From positions 1-40,368 of the forward strand of contig CAIQGA010000102.1 of NCBI GenBank assembly GCA_903871235.1: a stretch of 40,368 nucleotides of DNA, read 5' to 3'. Made by a program: the position numbers and the translations under genes. The stretch is from an uncultured Chlorobiaceae bacterium. Its GTDB lineage: Bacteria; Bacteroidota; Chlorobiia; Chlorobiales; Chlorobiaceae. A model generated the notes under the pieces. The model saw nothing but the letters and a program-made list of their open reading frames with translations. It made no database searches and was not told the origin of the DNA. Shown piece after piece: positions 1 to 9,228 of the stretch (its first letter is position 1; each line of letters begins with the position of its first letter).

Positions 1-52
1 GTTTGTTCATTGTAACGCCAAGTTTAACTGGCAAAAATAAAAAGAGGTAGAT

Positions 53-262
53 ATGGGTACTCAGGTTGAAGGAACTGTCAAATGGTTCAACGAAGAAAAA
101 GGTTACGGCTTTATTGAGCAGAAGGGCGGAAAAGATGTTTTTGTGCATCACAGTGCCATCAATGGCACCGGTCGCAAAACTCTTGTTGAAGGCCAGAAGG
201 TCATGATGGAAGTAACTCAGGGAGCAAAAGGCCTTCAGGCTGAAGATGTAACTCCTCTTTAA
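53..262 (+). CDS. Cold-shock domain protein (CspA family)
   Basis: A 69-residue single cold-shock domain protein that should bind single-stranded RNA or DNA and act as an RNA chaperone in the cytoplasm. Both nucleic-acid-binding motifs are visible: RNP1 as KGYGFIEQ (near residues 19-26) and RNP2 as VFVHH (near 33-37), with the usual GTVKWFN start of the fold. The length is typical of the family. A Shine-Dalgarno AAGAGG lies just upstream of the ATG, and a rho-independent terminator follows at once, so it is probably a single-gene transcript. Its promoter lies mostly outside the window. The family has many paralogues, so no specific symbol is given. Confidence 0.95.
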   Translation: MGTQVEGTVKWFNEEKGYGFIEQKGGKDVFVHHSAINGTGRKTLVEGQKVMMEVTQGAKGLQAEDVTPL

Positions 263-291
263 ACTGTTTGCCAGCCAAAGCAGTTTTTTTT
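262..291 (+). terminator. Rho-independent terminator of the cold-shock gene
   Basis: AACTG-TTTG pairs with CAAA-CAGTT with one bulged G (262-270 with 276-285; loop CCAGC), followed by a run of T. It starts at the last base of the stop codon, so transcription should end right after the cold-shock gene. Confidence 0.8.
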
Positions 292-293
292 AG

Positions 294-353
294 ACAACAA
301 AGGACGCATCGCCATGCGTCCTTTGTTGTTTCGTACTGTTGTCCGGTACGAAA
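294..353 (+). terminator. Two further stacked hairpins downstream of the cold-shock gene
   Basis: A perfect 16-bp inverted repeat (294-309 with 314-329; loop CGCC) is followed directly by an 8-bp perfect stem TTTCGTAC/GTACGAAA (329-336 with 346-353). The first is very stable and partly symmetric, so it could terminate on either strand or protect a 3' end. The second lies just before a TTGACA-like sequence (358-363). The function is inferred only from structure. Confidence 0.5.
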
Positions 354-416
354 ACTCTTGACAGAAAATCTTATTTTAAGCTCTTTTAATTCTAAAAACA
401 GTAAATATAAAGAGTA

Positions 417-1160
417 ATGGCTGATGACCCAGAGCTGATTCCAGGCATCCACGTCTATTGCGACCGCTGGTGTGGGCGTTGTGCCTTTGCATCACGCTGC
501 CTTCAATTTCGTCTTGAAACGGAAGGAAGAGAGCGCGATGGCGCATTACAGAATTTTGATGTACTGAATGCACAGTTTTGGGAGGAGATGGGCGAAGCTC
601 TGGTGCAGGCCATGCGTTTTATTCGCGACATTGCCGCAAAAGGTGAGCTTGAAGTTAATGATTTGCAGAGGGAAACGGTGTTTTCAGAACCCCCGGAGTC
701 TCTTCAGCGCGATGCCCGCGAACACCCCTGTGCCATCGCAGCCCTTCTCTATGCCGGTATGGTTAACGAATGGTTTGCAGCTTCCGATGAACTTTCTTAT
801 ACAGAGGAGTCCCTGCTGACCAAACCTCCACTATTTCTTGAAGAATCGATTCAGGTTATCCGTCACTATCACTATTTTATCTATCCAAAAATTGTCCGTG
901 CAATCGAAGGGCGTCTCGGCAAAGAGGCCGTTTCAGGCTGCAACTTCGATGCTGATGCCTCTGGTACGGCAAAAGTTACCTTGATCGCTCTTGACCGCTC
1001 TCTTGCAGCCTGGAGCCTGCTTTACAAAGAATACCCGGCCCAGGAAGACAACACCCTCTCCATTCTGCTTCATCTTGACCGTCTGCGCCGTTCAGTTGAA
1101 GTTGTTTTTCCTGATGCGCGAGCCTTTATTCGTCCGGGATTCGATGCTCCGCTTCCCTGA
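417..1160 (+). CDS. Uncharacterised protein with N-terminal Cys cluster
   Basis: A 247-residue soluble-looking protein that I do not recognise. No signal peptide or membrane segment is visible. The notable feature is a cysteine cluster at the start, C15-x3-C19-x2-C22-x5-C28, suited to binding zinc or an Fe-S cluster; a further Cys lies in the C-terminal half. The rest is acidic and Leu/Ala-rich and probably helical. The ATG is preceded by AAAGAG at short spacing. It lies 36 bp upstream of the DUF4438 gene in the same direction, so the two may be co-transcribed. A TTGACA element at 358-363 is a possible -35 box, but I see no convincing -10. Confidence 0.75.
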   Translation: MADDPELIPGIHVYCDRWCGRCAFASRCLQFRLETEGRERDGALQNFDVLNAQFWEEMGEALVQAMRFIRDIAAKGELEVNDLQRETVFSEPPESLQRDAREHPCAIAALLYAGMVNEWFAASDELSYTEESLLTKPPLFLEESIQVIRHYHYFIYPKIVRAIEGRLGKEAVSGCNFDADASGTAKVTLIALDRSLAAWSLLYKEYPAQEDNTLSILLHLDRLRRSVEVVFPDARAFIRPGFDAPLP

Positions 1161-1196
1161 CATTTTTACAAGATCAACCCCATTACGGAAAAAAAC

Positions 1197-2093
1197 ATGC
1201 TGAAGACCAATGAAGACCGTCTTGTAGAGTTTCTGCTGCAATGCCAGCCGGGACAGCCAAAAACCCGGGGTAACTGGGAGGTTGACCATCAGGGGACTCC
1301 CTTTCTTCTTCCATCAATCGGCGGTATTACCCTGAACGTCCAGGTAGGTGATCCTGCATTCGGCTGGCAAGGCGACCACATTGAGCCGGGTGTAAGCTGT
1401 ACCGCCGATACCCAAAAACCCTACGAGCATCCCAATGTCGCCGTGCAGATCTATTCATGCGCAGGCAATATTGCAACCGTTGTAACCGGCGAAGCAAAAG
1501 GCGCCACAGGTCGTGTGATTGGTCATCATGGAGGATCGGAGCATGTTATTGTCGATTTTGAGCGCGATGTCAAAGAGAAACTGCTCTACACCGATACTAT
1601 CATCATCCGGGGTAAAGGGCAGGGGATGAAGCTTACGGATTATCCGGAGATTACGCTGTTTAACCTTGACCCGTCGCTGCTTGCAGCCATGAACATCCGG
1701 GAGGCTGAGGGTGGAGTGCTTGACGTGCCGGTGACCACTATTATTCCTGCTTTCTGCATGGGATCGGGCATCGGTTCTGCCCATGTGGCAAAAGGGGATT
1801 ACGACATCATGACCAGCGACCTTGAAACCGTCAGGGAATATGGAATCGACAAAATCCGTCTTGGCGATTTTGTTGCTCTTCAGGATCACGACAATCGGTA
1901 CGGTAGAGCCTATCGTAAAGGCGCGATTACGATTGGTATTGTTGTGCACAGCGACTGCCTTGAGGCTGGACACGGACCGGGAGTCACTACGCTCATGACC
2001 GCAGCCTCTCCGCTTCTCAGGCCGGTACTTGATCCGGAAGCCAACATTGCCGATGTGCTGGGCATCGGAACCCGGGTTAGGGGGAATGCGTGA
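1197..2093 (+). CDS. DUF4438 domain-containing protein
   Basis: A 298-residue soluble protein that I recognise, from memory, as a DUF4438 family member of unknown biochemical function. The sequence is rich in Gly, Asp and His, with conserved-looking stretches such as [12 protein letters not shown] and GKGQGMKL and a C-terminal [12 protein letters not shown] segment. No signal peptide or membrane segment is seen. It follows the Cys-cluster protein with a 36-bp gap, which hints at a shared transcript. The ATG at 1197 is the first plausible start. A 100-bp gap separates it from the secretion operon. Confidence 0.75.
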   Translation: MLKTNEDRLVEFLLQCQPGQPKTRGNWEVDHQGTPFLLPSIGGITLNVQVGDPAFGWQGDHIEPGVSCTADTQKPYEHPNVAVQIYSCAGNIATVVTGEAKGATGRVIGHHGGSEHVIVDFERDVKEKLLYTDTIIIRGKGQGMKLTDYPEITLFNLDPSLLAAMNIREAEGGVLDVPVTTIIPAFCMGSGIGSAHVAKGDYDIMTSDLETVREYGIDKIRLGDFVALQDHDNRYGRAYRKGAITIGIVVHSDCLEAGHGPGVTTLMTAASPLLRPVLDPEANIADVLGIGTRVRGNA

Positions 2094-2111
2094 GAAAACA
2101 CAAGGGATTTC

Positions 2112-2140
2112 TTTTTGATTTGATTTTATTTACTTATACT
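2112..2140 (+). promoter_or_regulatory. Candidate promoter of the type I secretion operon
   Basis: TATACT at 2135-2140 is a good -10 match, in a T-rich stretch before a strong ribosome-binding site (AAGGAG near 2154-2159). The -35 is poor (TTTTTG at 2112-2117 with 17-bp spacing). It is the best candidate in the 100-bp gap before the operon, but remains unproven. Confidence 0.3.
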
Positions 2141-2170
2141 TTCTATCGTTGTAAAGGAGATTGGTAATTC

Positions 2171-2197
2171 ATGCGTAGTAAGGATAAAGAATTTTGA
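2171..2197 (+). CDS. Eight-codon leader ORF overlapping the first ABC gene
   Basis: ATG at 2171 opens an eight-codon frame (MRSKDKEF) ending in TGA at 2195-2197. It has an AAGGAG about ten bases upstream, better placed than anything in front of the downstream gene. Its stop overlaps the TTG start of the ABC gene (2194-2196), so ribosomes could terminate and re-initiate. It may be a coupling leader peptide, or a sign that the annotated start is displaced by a frameshift. Confidence 0.35.
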   Translation: MRSKDKEF

Positions 2198-3903
2198 AGC
2201 GAGCTAAAGAAAAATCACCCTTGCGCGAGGCTCTTGCTGCGCTCACTCCTTTTGTCAAACAGACTTTTTATTTCAGTCTTGTTGTCAATGTGCTTGTGCT
2301 TGCACCAACGGCCTATATGATGGAGGTTTATGACCGGGTGGTCAACAGTCGGAGCCATACGACGCTTTTCATGCTTACCCTCTTTGTCATCGGAGCTTAT
2401 CTGCTTCATGAAGCACTGGAGTGGGTACGCCGCCAAATTATGCATGATGCAGGCATGGAACTCGACAAGGGGTTGCGGGAGCGTGTGTTTGGTGCCATTT
2501 TTAATGCAAAGGTTCAGAATATTCCGGCAGGTGCCATTGCCCTGCGTGACATGAAGCTTCTTCGTGAGTTTTTGCCCTCTCAGGCTTTTCTTGCTGTTAT
2601 TGATGCGCCGCTTGCCCTGTTTATTCTGATAATCATTTTTATGATGGCGCCCGTTCTCGGCTGGTTTTCTGTTGTGGGTGCAGTGGTACAGTTTGCGATC
2701 GGTTTCACTAATGAGCGCCGTATTCGTGAGCCACTCCTTGCGGCAAACCGAAATGCAATCAGTGCTCAGAGTTACGCGGACGGAGCCATCCGTAACGCGC
2801 AAGTTATCGAATCAATGGGAATGCTTGGTCATATCCACAAGCGCTGGATGAATCGTCAGCAGGATTTTCTGTTGCAGCAGGCGGAAGCTTCCGATCATGG
2901 GGGAACCAATGCGGCTCTCTCAAAACTGGTACAGAGTCTGCTCGGTTCTCTTTTGCTTGGAATGGGTTGCTGGCTCACCTTGAAGGGTGAGTTGCGTGGT
3001 TCTGGCATGATTGTAGGATCCATTCTTGGCGGAAGGGTGCTTGCTCCGCTTGTGCAGATTATCGCGGGATGGCGTCAGGTCGAGGGTGCCATCGAATCAT
3101 TCAACCGCCTGGAGAGTTTTTTGAAGGAGTTTCCCCTGCCCCAGAAGGGTATGGCGCTGCCGGCACCGGCTGGAGCTCTTTCGGTTGAGGGGGTTTTTGC
3201 AGGCGCTCCAAGAAGCCAAGTGCAGATTCTTAAAGGGGTAAATTTCAGGCTCTCCCCGGGAGGTTCACTGGCCATTGTCGGGCCATCAGCTTCAGGCAAA
3301 ACTACCCTGGCGAGGTTGCTGGTTGGCATTTGGCCGGCAATGCAGGGAAAAGTGCGTCTTGACGGGAACGACATCTATCTGTGGGACAAGGAGGAACTTG
3401 GGCAATATATCGGTTATCTTCCGCAGAATGTAGAACTTTTTGAGGGTACCATTGCCGAAAATATTGCACGTTTCGGTGATCCTGAACCTGAAAAAGTGAG
3501 TGAGGCATGTCGTCTGGTTGGGCTTGACGTCTTTATTGAACAGCTTCCCAAAAGGTACGATACCCAGATTGGTGATGATGGCTCCTTTCTTTCAGGAGGG
3601 GAAAGGCAGCGCGTGGCTCTGGCCCGGGCAGTCTACGATATGCCCAGGTTTGTCGTGCTCGATGAGCCGAATGCAAGCCTCGATGAAGCTGGTGATACCG
3701 CGCTGCTCAATACGATAAAACAATTGAGGGCACAGGGTACAACAGTCGTCGTTATTACGCATAGATTGAATATTCTGGGGGCAATTGAGCACATGCTTGT
3801 ACTCGTTGACGGGCAGGTACAGCGTTTCGGCACCTGCCAGGAGGTTATGGAGGCTCTGCAGACGCCACCGGCGGCAAGGCAGTCTTCAAATCCTCAAGGT
3901 TAA
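2194..3903 (+). CDS. Type I secretion permease/ATPase (PrtD/LapB-like), first copy
   Basis: An inner-membrane ABC exporter subunit of 569 residues that would drive one-step export of a protein substrate through a tripartite type I channel. The N-terminal half holds the membrane domain, with hydrophobic segments near residues 20-45 and 60-80 and more near 140-180 and 250-285. There is no C39 peptidase domain. The C-terminal ATPase domain shows Walker A GPSASGKT (about 363-370), signature LSGGERQR, Walker [12 protein letters not shown] and the switch His in THR. The start is TTG at 2194, overlapping a short leader frame. A second, related subunit gene follows in the same operon. The pair could form a heterodimer or serve different substrates. 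Confidence 0.9.
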   Translation: MKRAKEKSPLREALAALTPFVKQTFYFSLVVNVLVLAPTAYMMEVYDRVVNSRSHTTLFMLTLFVIGAYLLHEALEWVRRQIMHDAGMELDKGLRERVFGAIFNAKVQNIPAGAIALRDMKLLREFLPSQAFLAVIDAPLALFILIIIFMMAPVLGWFSVVGAVVQFAIGFTNERRIREPLLAANRNAISAQSYADGAIRNAQVIESMGMLGHIHKRWMNRQQDFLLQQAEASDHGGTNAALSKLVQSLLGSLLLGMGCWLTLKGELRGSGMIVGSILGGRVLAPLVQIIAGWRQVEGAIESFNRLESFLKEFPLPQKGMALPAPAGALSVEGVFAGAPRSQVQILKGVNFRLSPGGSLAIVGPSASGKTTLARLLVGIWPAMQGKVRLDGNDIYLWDKEELGQYIGYLPQNVELFEGTIAENIARFGDPEPEKVSEACRLVGLDVFIEQLPKRYDTQIGDDGSFLSGGERQRVALARAVYDMPRFVVLDEPNASLDEAGDTALLNTIKQLRAQGTTVVVITHRLNILGAIEHMLVLVDGQVQRFGTCQEVMEALQTPPAARQSSNPQG

Positions 3904-3928
3904 CTTTTTGAGGCAAACAGATTTTTTT

Positions 3929-5641
3929 ATGAAACCAGATTTTTTCAATCGCAGTGCATTGTCCCGTCAGCTCTGGGAGTTTCGGAGGGAGTTTTTCTGG
4001 GTTGGCATTTTCAGCATGATTGCCAACGTGCTGATGCTCACCCCCACCATCTACATGCTTCAGGTTTATGGGCGTGTCATGAAGAGTGGCAGTGAACTGA
4101 CGCTTCTCATGGTAACTTTTTTTTTGCTGTTGTTTTATGCTGCAATGGCTTTTGCCGAATGGCTCCGATCGCGTCTTCTGGTACGGGCGGGTGTCCGCCT
4201 TGATGAAGCGCTCCATTCACTGGTCTTTACAGCAAGCTTTGAAGCCTACCTGAATACTGCCCGACACAATGTGACCGAGGCATTTTCAGATTTGACCAAC
4301 ATTCGACAGTTCCTGACGGCTAACGGGGTGATTGCTTTTTTTGATGCTCCCTGGACGCCGGTCTATATTGCAGTCATTTTTTTACTCAGCCCTTTTCTTG
4401 GCTGGCTTTCCATTCTTTTTGCCGTCATACAGCTTGGCTTGACCTTGCTCAGTAACCAGTTGAGCCTGAAAGAGATCCAGATTGCGGCTGATGCCGGTAG
4501 CGACAGTTATCGCTATGTGCAGAGTAAGCTCCGCAATATTGAGCCTGTGCATGCGATGGGTATGGTTGTGAACCTTCGAAAACATTGGTTCAGTTTGCAT
4601 GACGCTTCGCTGGCCAAGGCTGAGGGCTCTCTGGATCGGCAGCATCGACAGCAGTCAATTACCAAGTTTGTTCGCCTCAGCATGCAGTCACTGACGCTTG
4701 GTGCTGGCGCACTGATGGTTATTGAGGGAAAGATGTCGGCTGGTCAAATGATTGCGGCCAACGTGCTCATGTCGAGAGCTCTTCAGCCGCTTGATCTTGT
4801 GGTAGCCACTTGGAAGCCTTTTGTTATGGCACGAACAGCCTTTGTTCGACTGGAGAAACTTCTTGAAGCTTTTCCAGAGCGTGCGCCTGGTGCCCGCCAT
4901 CAGGATCCTTTCGGTGAGATAAGGATTGAAGGGCTTTCTGCGACAGCAGAAGGGCGTGAAACTCCGATTCTTGACAACATTACGATCATGTTTCCTGCCA
5001 GCAAGGTAACGGTGATCCTTGGTCCCTCCGGATCAGGAAAATCAACACTGGCCCGTTGCATTGTAGGAGTTTGGCCCGGCAAAAAAGGAGCTGTCCTTAT
5101 TGATGGCGAGCCGGTCGAGAGTTGGGACAGGATGGAACTTGGTCCTCATATTGGTTATCTGCCGCAAGATGTTGAACTCTTTGATGGAACGATTGCCGAA
5201 AATATTGCCCGTTTTGCGGAGGTCGACTCCCAGAAAGTGATTGAAGCGGCGAAACGGACAGGAATCCATGACTTGATTTTGCGCTTCCCTAAAGGGTACA
5301 ATACCGAAATCGGCGAGGCAGGTGGAATGTTATCGGGTGGACAACGGCAGCGGCTTGGCCTTGCCAGGGCGATGTATGGCAACCCTGCCCTGCTGGTGCT
5401 CGATGAACCAAACGCGAACCTTGATGAGGCGGGTGAGCGCTCCCTGCTTGATGCGGTGAGCGATTTAAAAAAAGCTGGTAAAACGGTTATTCTTATTACG
5501 CATCGACCCAATGCTCTTGCCGCAGCGGATCTGCTGGCGGTGATGCAAAAAGGAAAGATTGTTCATTGCGGGCCTCGTGATGAGGTGCTGGCCGTTTTGC
5601 GTTCCGAGAGTGCCCGGCCCCCTTCGTCTTCTTCCACCTGA
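3929..5641 (+). CDS. Type I secretion permease/ATPase (PrtD-like), second copy
   Basis: The second ABC exporter subunit of the operon, 570 residues from ATG 3929. I prefer this start because it aligns the protein end to end with the first copy; the frame stays open up to 3785 but that would overlap the first gene. The membrane domain has segments near residues 20-45 and 55-75 and more near 130-180. The ATPase domain shows Walker A GPSGSGKS (about 365-372), LSGGQRQR, Walker B LLVLDEPNANLDE and THR. Both copies have all catalytic motifs, so neither looks like a degenerate half-site. The two are clearly divergent paralogues, not a recent duplication. Confidence 0.9.
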   Translation: MKPDFFNRSALSRQLWEFRREFFWVGIFSMIANVLMLTPTIYMLQVYGRVMKSGSELTLLMVTFFLLLFYAAMAFAEWLRSRLLVRAGVRLDEALHSLVFTASFEAYLNTARHNVTEAFSDLTNIRQFLTANGVIAFFDAPWTPVYIAVIFLLSPFLGWLSILFAVIQLGLTLLSNQLSLKEIQIAADAGSDSYRYVQSKLRNIEPVHAMGMVVNLRKHWFSLHDASLAKAEGSLDRQHRQQSITKFVRLSMQSLTLGAGALMVIEGKMSAGQMIAANVLMSRALQPLDLVVATWKPFVMARTAFVRLEKLLEAFPERAPGARHQDPFGEIRIEGLSATAEGRETPILDNITIMFPASKVTVILGPSGSGKSTLARCIVGVWPGKKGAVLIDGEPVESWDRMELGPHIGYLPQDVELFDGTIAENIARFAEVDSQKVIEAAKRTGIHDLILRFPKGYNTEIGEAGGMLSGGQRQRLGLARAMYGNPALLVLDEPNANLDEAGERSLLDAVSDLKKAGKTVILITHRPNALAAADLLAVMQKGKIVHCGPRDEVLAVLRSESARPPSSSST

Positions 5642-5675
5642 TTTTTTGTTTTTTGCAAATGTTTAAACGACAGCA

Positions 5676-6857
5676 ATGAGTATTCGTGATATAATTGAAA
5701 AAATAAAGCCTTTTTCTGTGGAAAAGGAGAGTGGCCGCAAAGGTGATGAGTATCGTGATACCCGCAGTACGGTAAAGCTTGGTATCTGGATTCTTCTTGT
5801 CGGATTTGGCGGATTTTTGCTCTGGGCTTCGTTTGCACCGCTCGATGAGGGAGTTCCCTGTCAGGGCACGGTCGGTATTGCCACAAAGCGTAAAGTTGTG
5901 GAAAATCTGCGCGGGGGCAGTGTCGAGCGTGTCAATGTCCGTGAGGGTCAGATGGTTCAGCAGGGAGAGGTGCTGATTCTGCTCGACAGTCAGACGGCCA
6001 GGGCGCGTTATGATGAAACGCATCAGCATTATCTTGGCATGAGGTCAATGGCCGACCGCTTGCAGGCAGAGATGAGCGGCGCAGCTTCAATCTCGTTTCA
6101 TAAAGATTTATTGAACGATCCTGATCGTCAATTGGCCAGACAGAATATGGAGAATCAGCGCCAGCTCTTTTTGTCGCGTCGTACTTCGCTGAATATTCTC
6201 AATGAGCAACGGGAAGCCATTGCATCGCTGGTACGGGAGGGTTATGCGCCATTAAGCCAGCAGCATGAACTGGAGTTGAAAATTTCCGACTTCAAGAGCG
6301 GTACAGCATCCCAGCTTGCGCAGGTTCAGCTTGAAGTAGAAGCTGATGGCGAAAAAACCAAAGCTCTTGCAGCCGAGCTTGCCGATACAGAAGTACGCTC
6401 ACCAGCCTCAGGGCAGGTCGTAGGCCTGCAAGTGCAGACGGTCGGCGCGGTGATTCAGCCAGGGCAGAAGATCATGGATATTGTGCCATTACACGAAGGT
6501 CTCCTTATCGACACCAAGGTGCCGCCACATCTGATCGACAGCATCAAAAAAGGGTTGCCGGTCAATGTGAGCTTTGCTTCATTTTCCCACTCTCCCCAGC
6601 TTGTTGTAGAAGGAGTGGTTGAGTCGCTCTCGAAAGATAGTGTAACAGAGCCACAGGTCAATCCGGCGATGCCCGGTGCAACCTACTACCTTGCACGTAT
6701 CTCTGTAACCCCTGAAGGGATGAAGTCACTCGGAAAGCATGAAATGCAGCCGGGAATGCAGGTGCAGGTTGTTATCAGGACAGGTGAGCGTTCACTGTTG
6801 ACCTACCTTCTTGATCCGCTCCTCCAGCGCATCAGACCATCAATGAAAGAGGAATAG
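5676..6857 (+). CDS. Type I secretion membrane-fusion protein (HlyD family)
   Basis: A 393-residue periplasmic adaptor that should bridge the ABC exporter and the outer-membrane channel. It has a cytoplasmic N-terminus, one membrane anchor near residues 33-52 (LGIWILLVGFGGFLLWASF), a lipoyl-like half around 75-105, a coiled-coil hairpin with many Gln/Glu/Leu residues around 105-230, the returning lipoyl half (SPASGQVVGLQVQTVGAVI) and a C-terminal beta-barrel domain. This is the standard HlyD/PrtE order and length. It starts 34 bp after the second ABC gene and ends 24 bp before the TolC-like gene, so the four form one operon. Confidence 0.92.
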   Translation: MSIRDIIEKIKPFSVEKESGRKGDEYRDTRSTVKLGIWILLVGFGGFLLWASFAPLDEGVPCQGTVGIATKRKVVENLRGGSVERVNVREGQMVQQGEVLILLDSQTARARYDETHQHYLGMRSMADRLQAEMSGAASISFHKDLLNDPDRQLARQNMENQRQLFLSRRTSLNILNEQREAIASLVREGYAPLSQQHELELKISDFKSGTASQLAQVQLEVEADGEKTKALAAELADTEVRSPASGQVVGLQVQTVGAVIQPGQKIMDIVPLHEGLLIDTKVPPHLIDSIKKGLPVNVSFASFSHSPQLVVEGVVESLSKDSVTEPQVNPAMPGATYYLARISVTPEGMKSLGKHEMQPGMQVQVVIRTGERSLLTYLLDPLLQRIRPSMKEE

Positions 6858-6881
6858 TGCAGGGTAAAAAAATCAAATACG

Positions 6882-8264
6882 ATGAATGAGTCGATCATGA
6901 AGCTATTGATATCCGTGATTGTTGCGGCAGTGATGTTTACCGCTCTTCCTCTCTATGGCGACCCGCTCGATCTTTCGACGGCCTGGCAGGATGCAAGGGA
7001 GTACGATGCCCGGCTGGGTGCGGCACAGGCAGATAACCAGATATATCGCGAAGAGGTCGACAAGGCAAGGGCACAGATGCGTCCGACTATACGCGTGAGT
7101 GCCGCACGGGGTCGCAGCGAGACTATGAGTACAACGCAAGGTTATAACAATAAAGGCAAGCTTGTCCCGGTCAACAAGGATCAGTTTTACAGCACGGCCA
7201 ACTACGGCGTGTCGATAAGGCAGCCATTGCTTAATATGGCGAATTATACCGCATACAAACAGGCCAAGTTAGTCGCGGCAAAAAGCGATATTGATCTTCA
7301 GAAAGAGGATGCTGCCTTGATTGTGAGAACAACAGAGGTCTATTGCAATGCACTCTATGCCGAGGATAATCTCGAATTCAGCCAGACGCTTATCAAGTCG
7401 GCACAGGAACAGCTTCAGCAGGCTAAACGACGCTTTGAAAAAGGGTTTGGTACTATTACCGAGTGCAATGAGGCGCAGGCCAATTATGATATAGTACTGG
7501 CCAGTGGTCTGGAGATTGTCAACGGCGTGGAGTTTTCCCGTCGTGAACTGGAGAATTTGACCGGGCATTATCCTGATTCGCTCTGTAAACTTTTACCTGA
7601 CAAGCTTGTTTTATCTCAGCCGGAACCTGCGACTCTTCAGTTCTGGATTAACATGGCTTTGACAAATAATCACGGAGTGATCGGTGGATATCAGGAAATT
7701 CAGATCGCAAAAAAGGAGATCGATAAACAGCAATTTTCCCGTTATCCGACAGTTGACCTTGTTGGCGGAAGAAACTATTCAAATAGTGAAACCACCTCTT
7801 CAATCGGCTCTATTTACGATACCTATTCGATTGGTCTGCAACTGAGTATGCCAATCTACAACGGAGGCTATGTCAGTGCTTCGGTGCGCCAAGCTCGTGC
7901 AAAATGGTTCAAGGCCCAGGAGCAGCTCCTGCTGCAGGAAAGGGGAGTTCAATCTGACGTACGCAAATATTATAACAGTATTGTTACCGGTATTGCCCAG
8001 ATCCATGCCTACGAACAAGCGGTGAAGTCGCGTGAAATTGCACTGATCGGCACCAAAAAAGGGTTTGAAGCAGGACTGCGCAGTAACGTTGATGTGCTCG
8101 ATGCCCAGCAGAAGCTTTTTGCAAGCAGAAAAGATCTTGCAAAATCGCGCTACCAGTACATTCTCAACCGTATCATGCTCAAACAGACCGCAGGCTCCCT
8201 TTCTGCCACCGACGTTGAAGAGGTGAATGGATGGTTTGCTGCCAGCGCAAAATCAACGCAGTAG
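6882..8264 (+). CDS. TolC-family outer-membrane channel of the type I system
   Basis: A 460-residue TolC-like protein that would form the outer-membrane duct of the secretion system. A signal peptide is visible (hydrophobic stretch MKLLISVIVAAVMFTALPLYG, cleavage after about residue 26), followed by two outer-membrane efflux repeats with long helices rich in Gln and Ala. ATG 6882 is used; ATG 6897 would remove five residues and start directly at MKLL, which is also a good signal-peptide start. It is the last gene of the operon. No clear terminator follows; only 11 bp separate its stop from a truncated nucleotidyltransferase frame. Confidence 0.9.
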   Translation: MNESIMKLLISVIVAAVMFTALPLYGDPLDLSTAWQDAREYDARLGAAQADNQIYREEVDKARAQMRPTIRVSAARGRSETMSTTQGYNNKGKLVPVNKDQFYSTANYGVSIRQPLLNMANYTAYKQAKLVAAKSDIDLQKEDAALIVRTTEVYCNALYAEDNLEFSQTLIKSAQEQLQQAKRRFEKGFGTITECNEAQANYDIVLASGLEIVNGVEFSRRELENLTGHYPDSLCKLLPDKLVLSQPEPATLQFWINMALTNNHGVIGGYQEIQIAKKEIDKQQFSRYPTVDLVGGRNYSNSETTSSIGSIYDTYSIGLQLSMPIYNGGYVSASVRQARAKWFKAQEQLLLQERGVQSDVRKYYNSIVTGIAQIHAYEQAVKSREIALIGTKKGFEAGLRSNVDVLDAQQKLFASRKDLAKSRYQYILNRIMLKQTAGSLSATDVEEVNGWFAASAKSTQ

Positions 8265-8275
8265 CTCCTTCTGCC

Positions 8276-8422
8276 ATGCCCCTGTCGATCGAACAAATCA
8301 GCACCATCGTCAGTACCAGTCGTGCTGTTGCGGGAGCAGACGCTCTCGTTTTGCTCTACGGGTCAAGGTTGGATTATGCGCGTCACAAATCCCCATACCC
8401 TCGAAAATCGAAGATTAAATAA
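8276..8422 (+). pseudogene. Truncated MNT-type nucleotidyltransferase fragment
   Basis: A 48-codon frame starting MPLSIEQISTIV, with the hallmark LLYGSRLD of minimal nucleotidyltransferases (the antitoxin-like MNT partner of HEPN proteins). In intact family members this is followed within about ten residues by an Asp-x-Asp motif that binds the metal. Here the similarity stops right after GSRLD and an unrelated tail (YARHKSPYPRK) runs to a stop. It therefore lacks the metal site and is most likely a gene remnant cut at about 8373, where the sulfotransferase segment begins. The family call rests on a short motif. Confidence 0.5.
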
Positions 8423-8433
8423 GCAAAAAAAGC

Positions 8434-9228
8434 CTAAAATGATAGACGATTCCTTAAAAAAAGGCGAATATTTGAAATGACATATTTCACCATTATACAT
8501 TGTTCATAAAAAAATTCTCTGGTGTTGCGATGAAGATCATTGCTGGTGTTTAGATACTCTTGGGTTATTGAAATGTCGAATAGTTGATTGTCATCAACAA
8601 CAATATTTAGTATACCTTTGATTAAACCCTGTTTTTCTTTTATTAGTTTATTGTATGACAGTGCTTTGACTGGGCTATGGGTCAGATCGCGAAGTCGTTC
8701 AAGATATAAGTAATAATTAAAGTGTTCATAATAATTCCCTGTAAGCGATACAACACCTTTTGTTAAAACCTCCCAAAGGAAATACTGATAAGATTTTACA
8801 TAGCGATGCTTAAGAAATTCCCTGTAAAGCGACCACGCATAAGATTTCTGATCTCGAAACACTATTATAAAACAAACGTCCCAACCTATAGAGTTGAATT
8901 TGGATTCAATTTCATTAAAACCACTCCGCACACTGATGAGGTGTCCGAAATCTTCAGAAGAGAGTATTGCCTTATCCGCGCCACAATTTTCTATTTCTTT
9001 TGCCAATGTATCAATAGATCCGCAAGCCTCAGAGTATCTTGTGTCTCCACATAATTGCCAAGCAATATTGTGGTGACCCGATATTGTTGAAATTGTACCA
9101 GCCGTCGGTATGTATATACCGGCAGATGCTAATACCGACACATTATTCCGAAGGAATGCCTGAAAAGATGTCGTGCCGGTTTTGTGAGTTCCGATATGCA
9201 CATACAAAATTCTTCGGAGGTCCGTCAT
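8434..9228 (-). CDS. Sulfotransferase-like protein (PAPS-dependent)
   Basis: A 264-residue cytosolic protein with a clear 5'-phosphosulfate loop near its N-terminus (YVHIGTHKTGTTSFQ), the PAPS-binding signature of sulfotransferases; a SSEDF-type segment and a later Asp/Arg-containing strand (CFIIVFRDQKS) fit the 3'-phosphate site. It would transfer sulfate to a carbohydrate or another small acceptor. ATG 9228 has AAGGA about ten bases upstream; TTG 9234 is an alternative with very short spacing. It is AT-rich, sits alone on the reverse strand between a truncated gene and the arabinosyl-lipid operon, and looks acquired. The acceptor cannot be told from sequence, but the setting suggests a surface glycan. 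Confidence 0.75.
   Translation of the reverse strand: MTDLRRILYVHIGTHKTGTTSFQAFLRNNVSVLASAGIYIPTAGTISTISGHHNIAWQLCGDTRYSEACGSIDTLAKEIENCGADKAILSSEDFGHLISVRSGFNEIESKFNSIGWDVCFIIVFRDQKSYAWSLYREFLKHRYVKSYQYFLWEVLTKGVVSLTGNYYEHFNYYLYLERLRDLTHSPVKALSYNKLIKEKQGLIKGILNIVVDDNQLFDISITQEYLNTSNDLHRNTREFFYEQCIMVKYVISNIRLFLRNRLSF

Noticed and set aside
1455-1973. Long reverse-strand frame opposite the DUF4438 gene
   Set aside because: It is antisense to a well-supported gene, with no family resemblance and low-quality composition; a shadow frame.
3785-3928. Extended start for the second ABC subunit
   Set aside because: It would overlap the first ABC gene by over 100 bases, and the extension has no counterpart in the paralogue.
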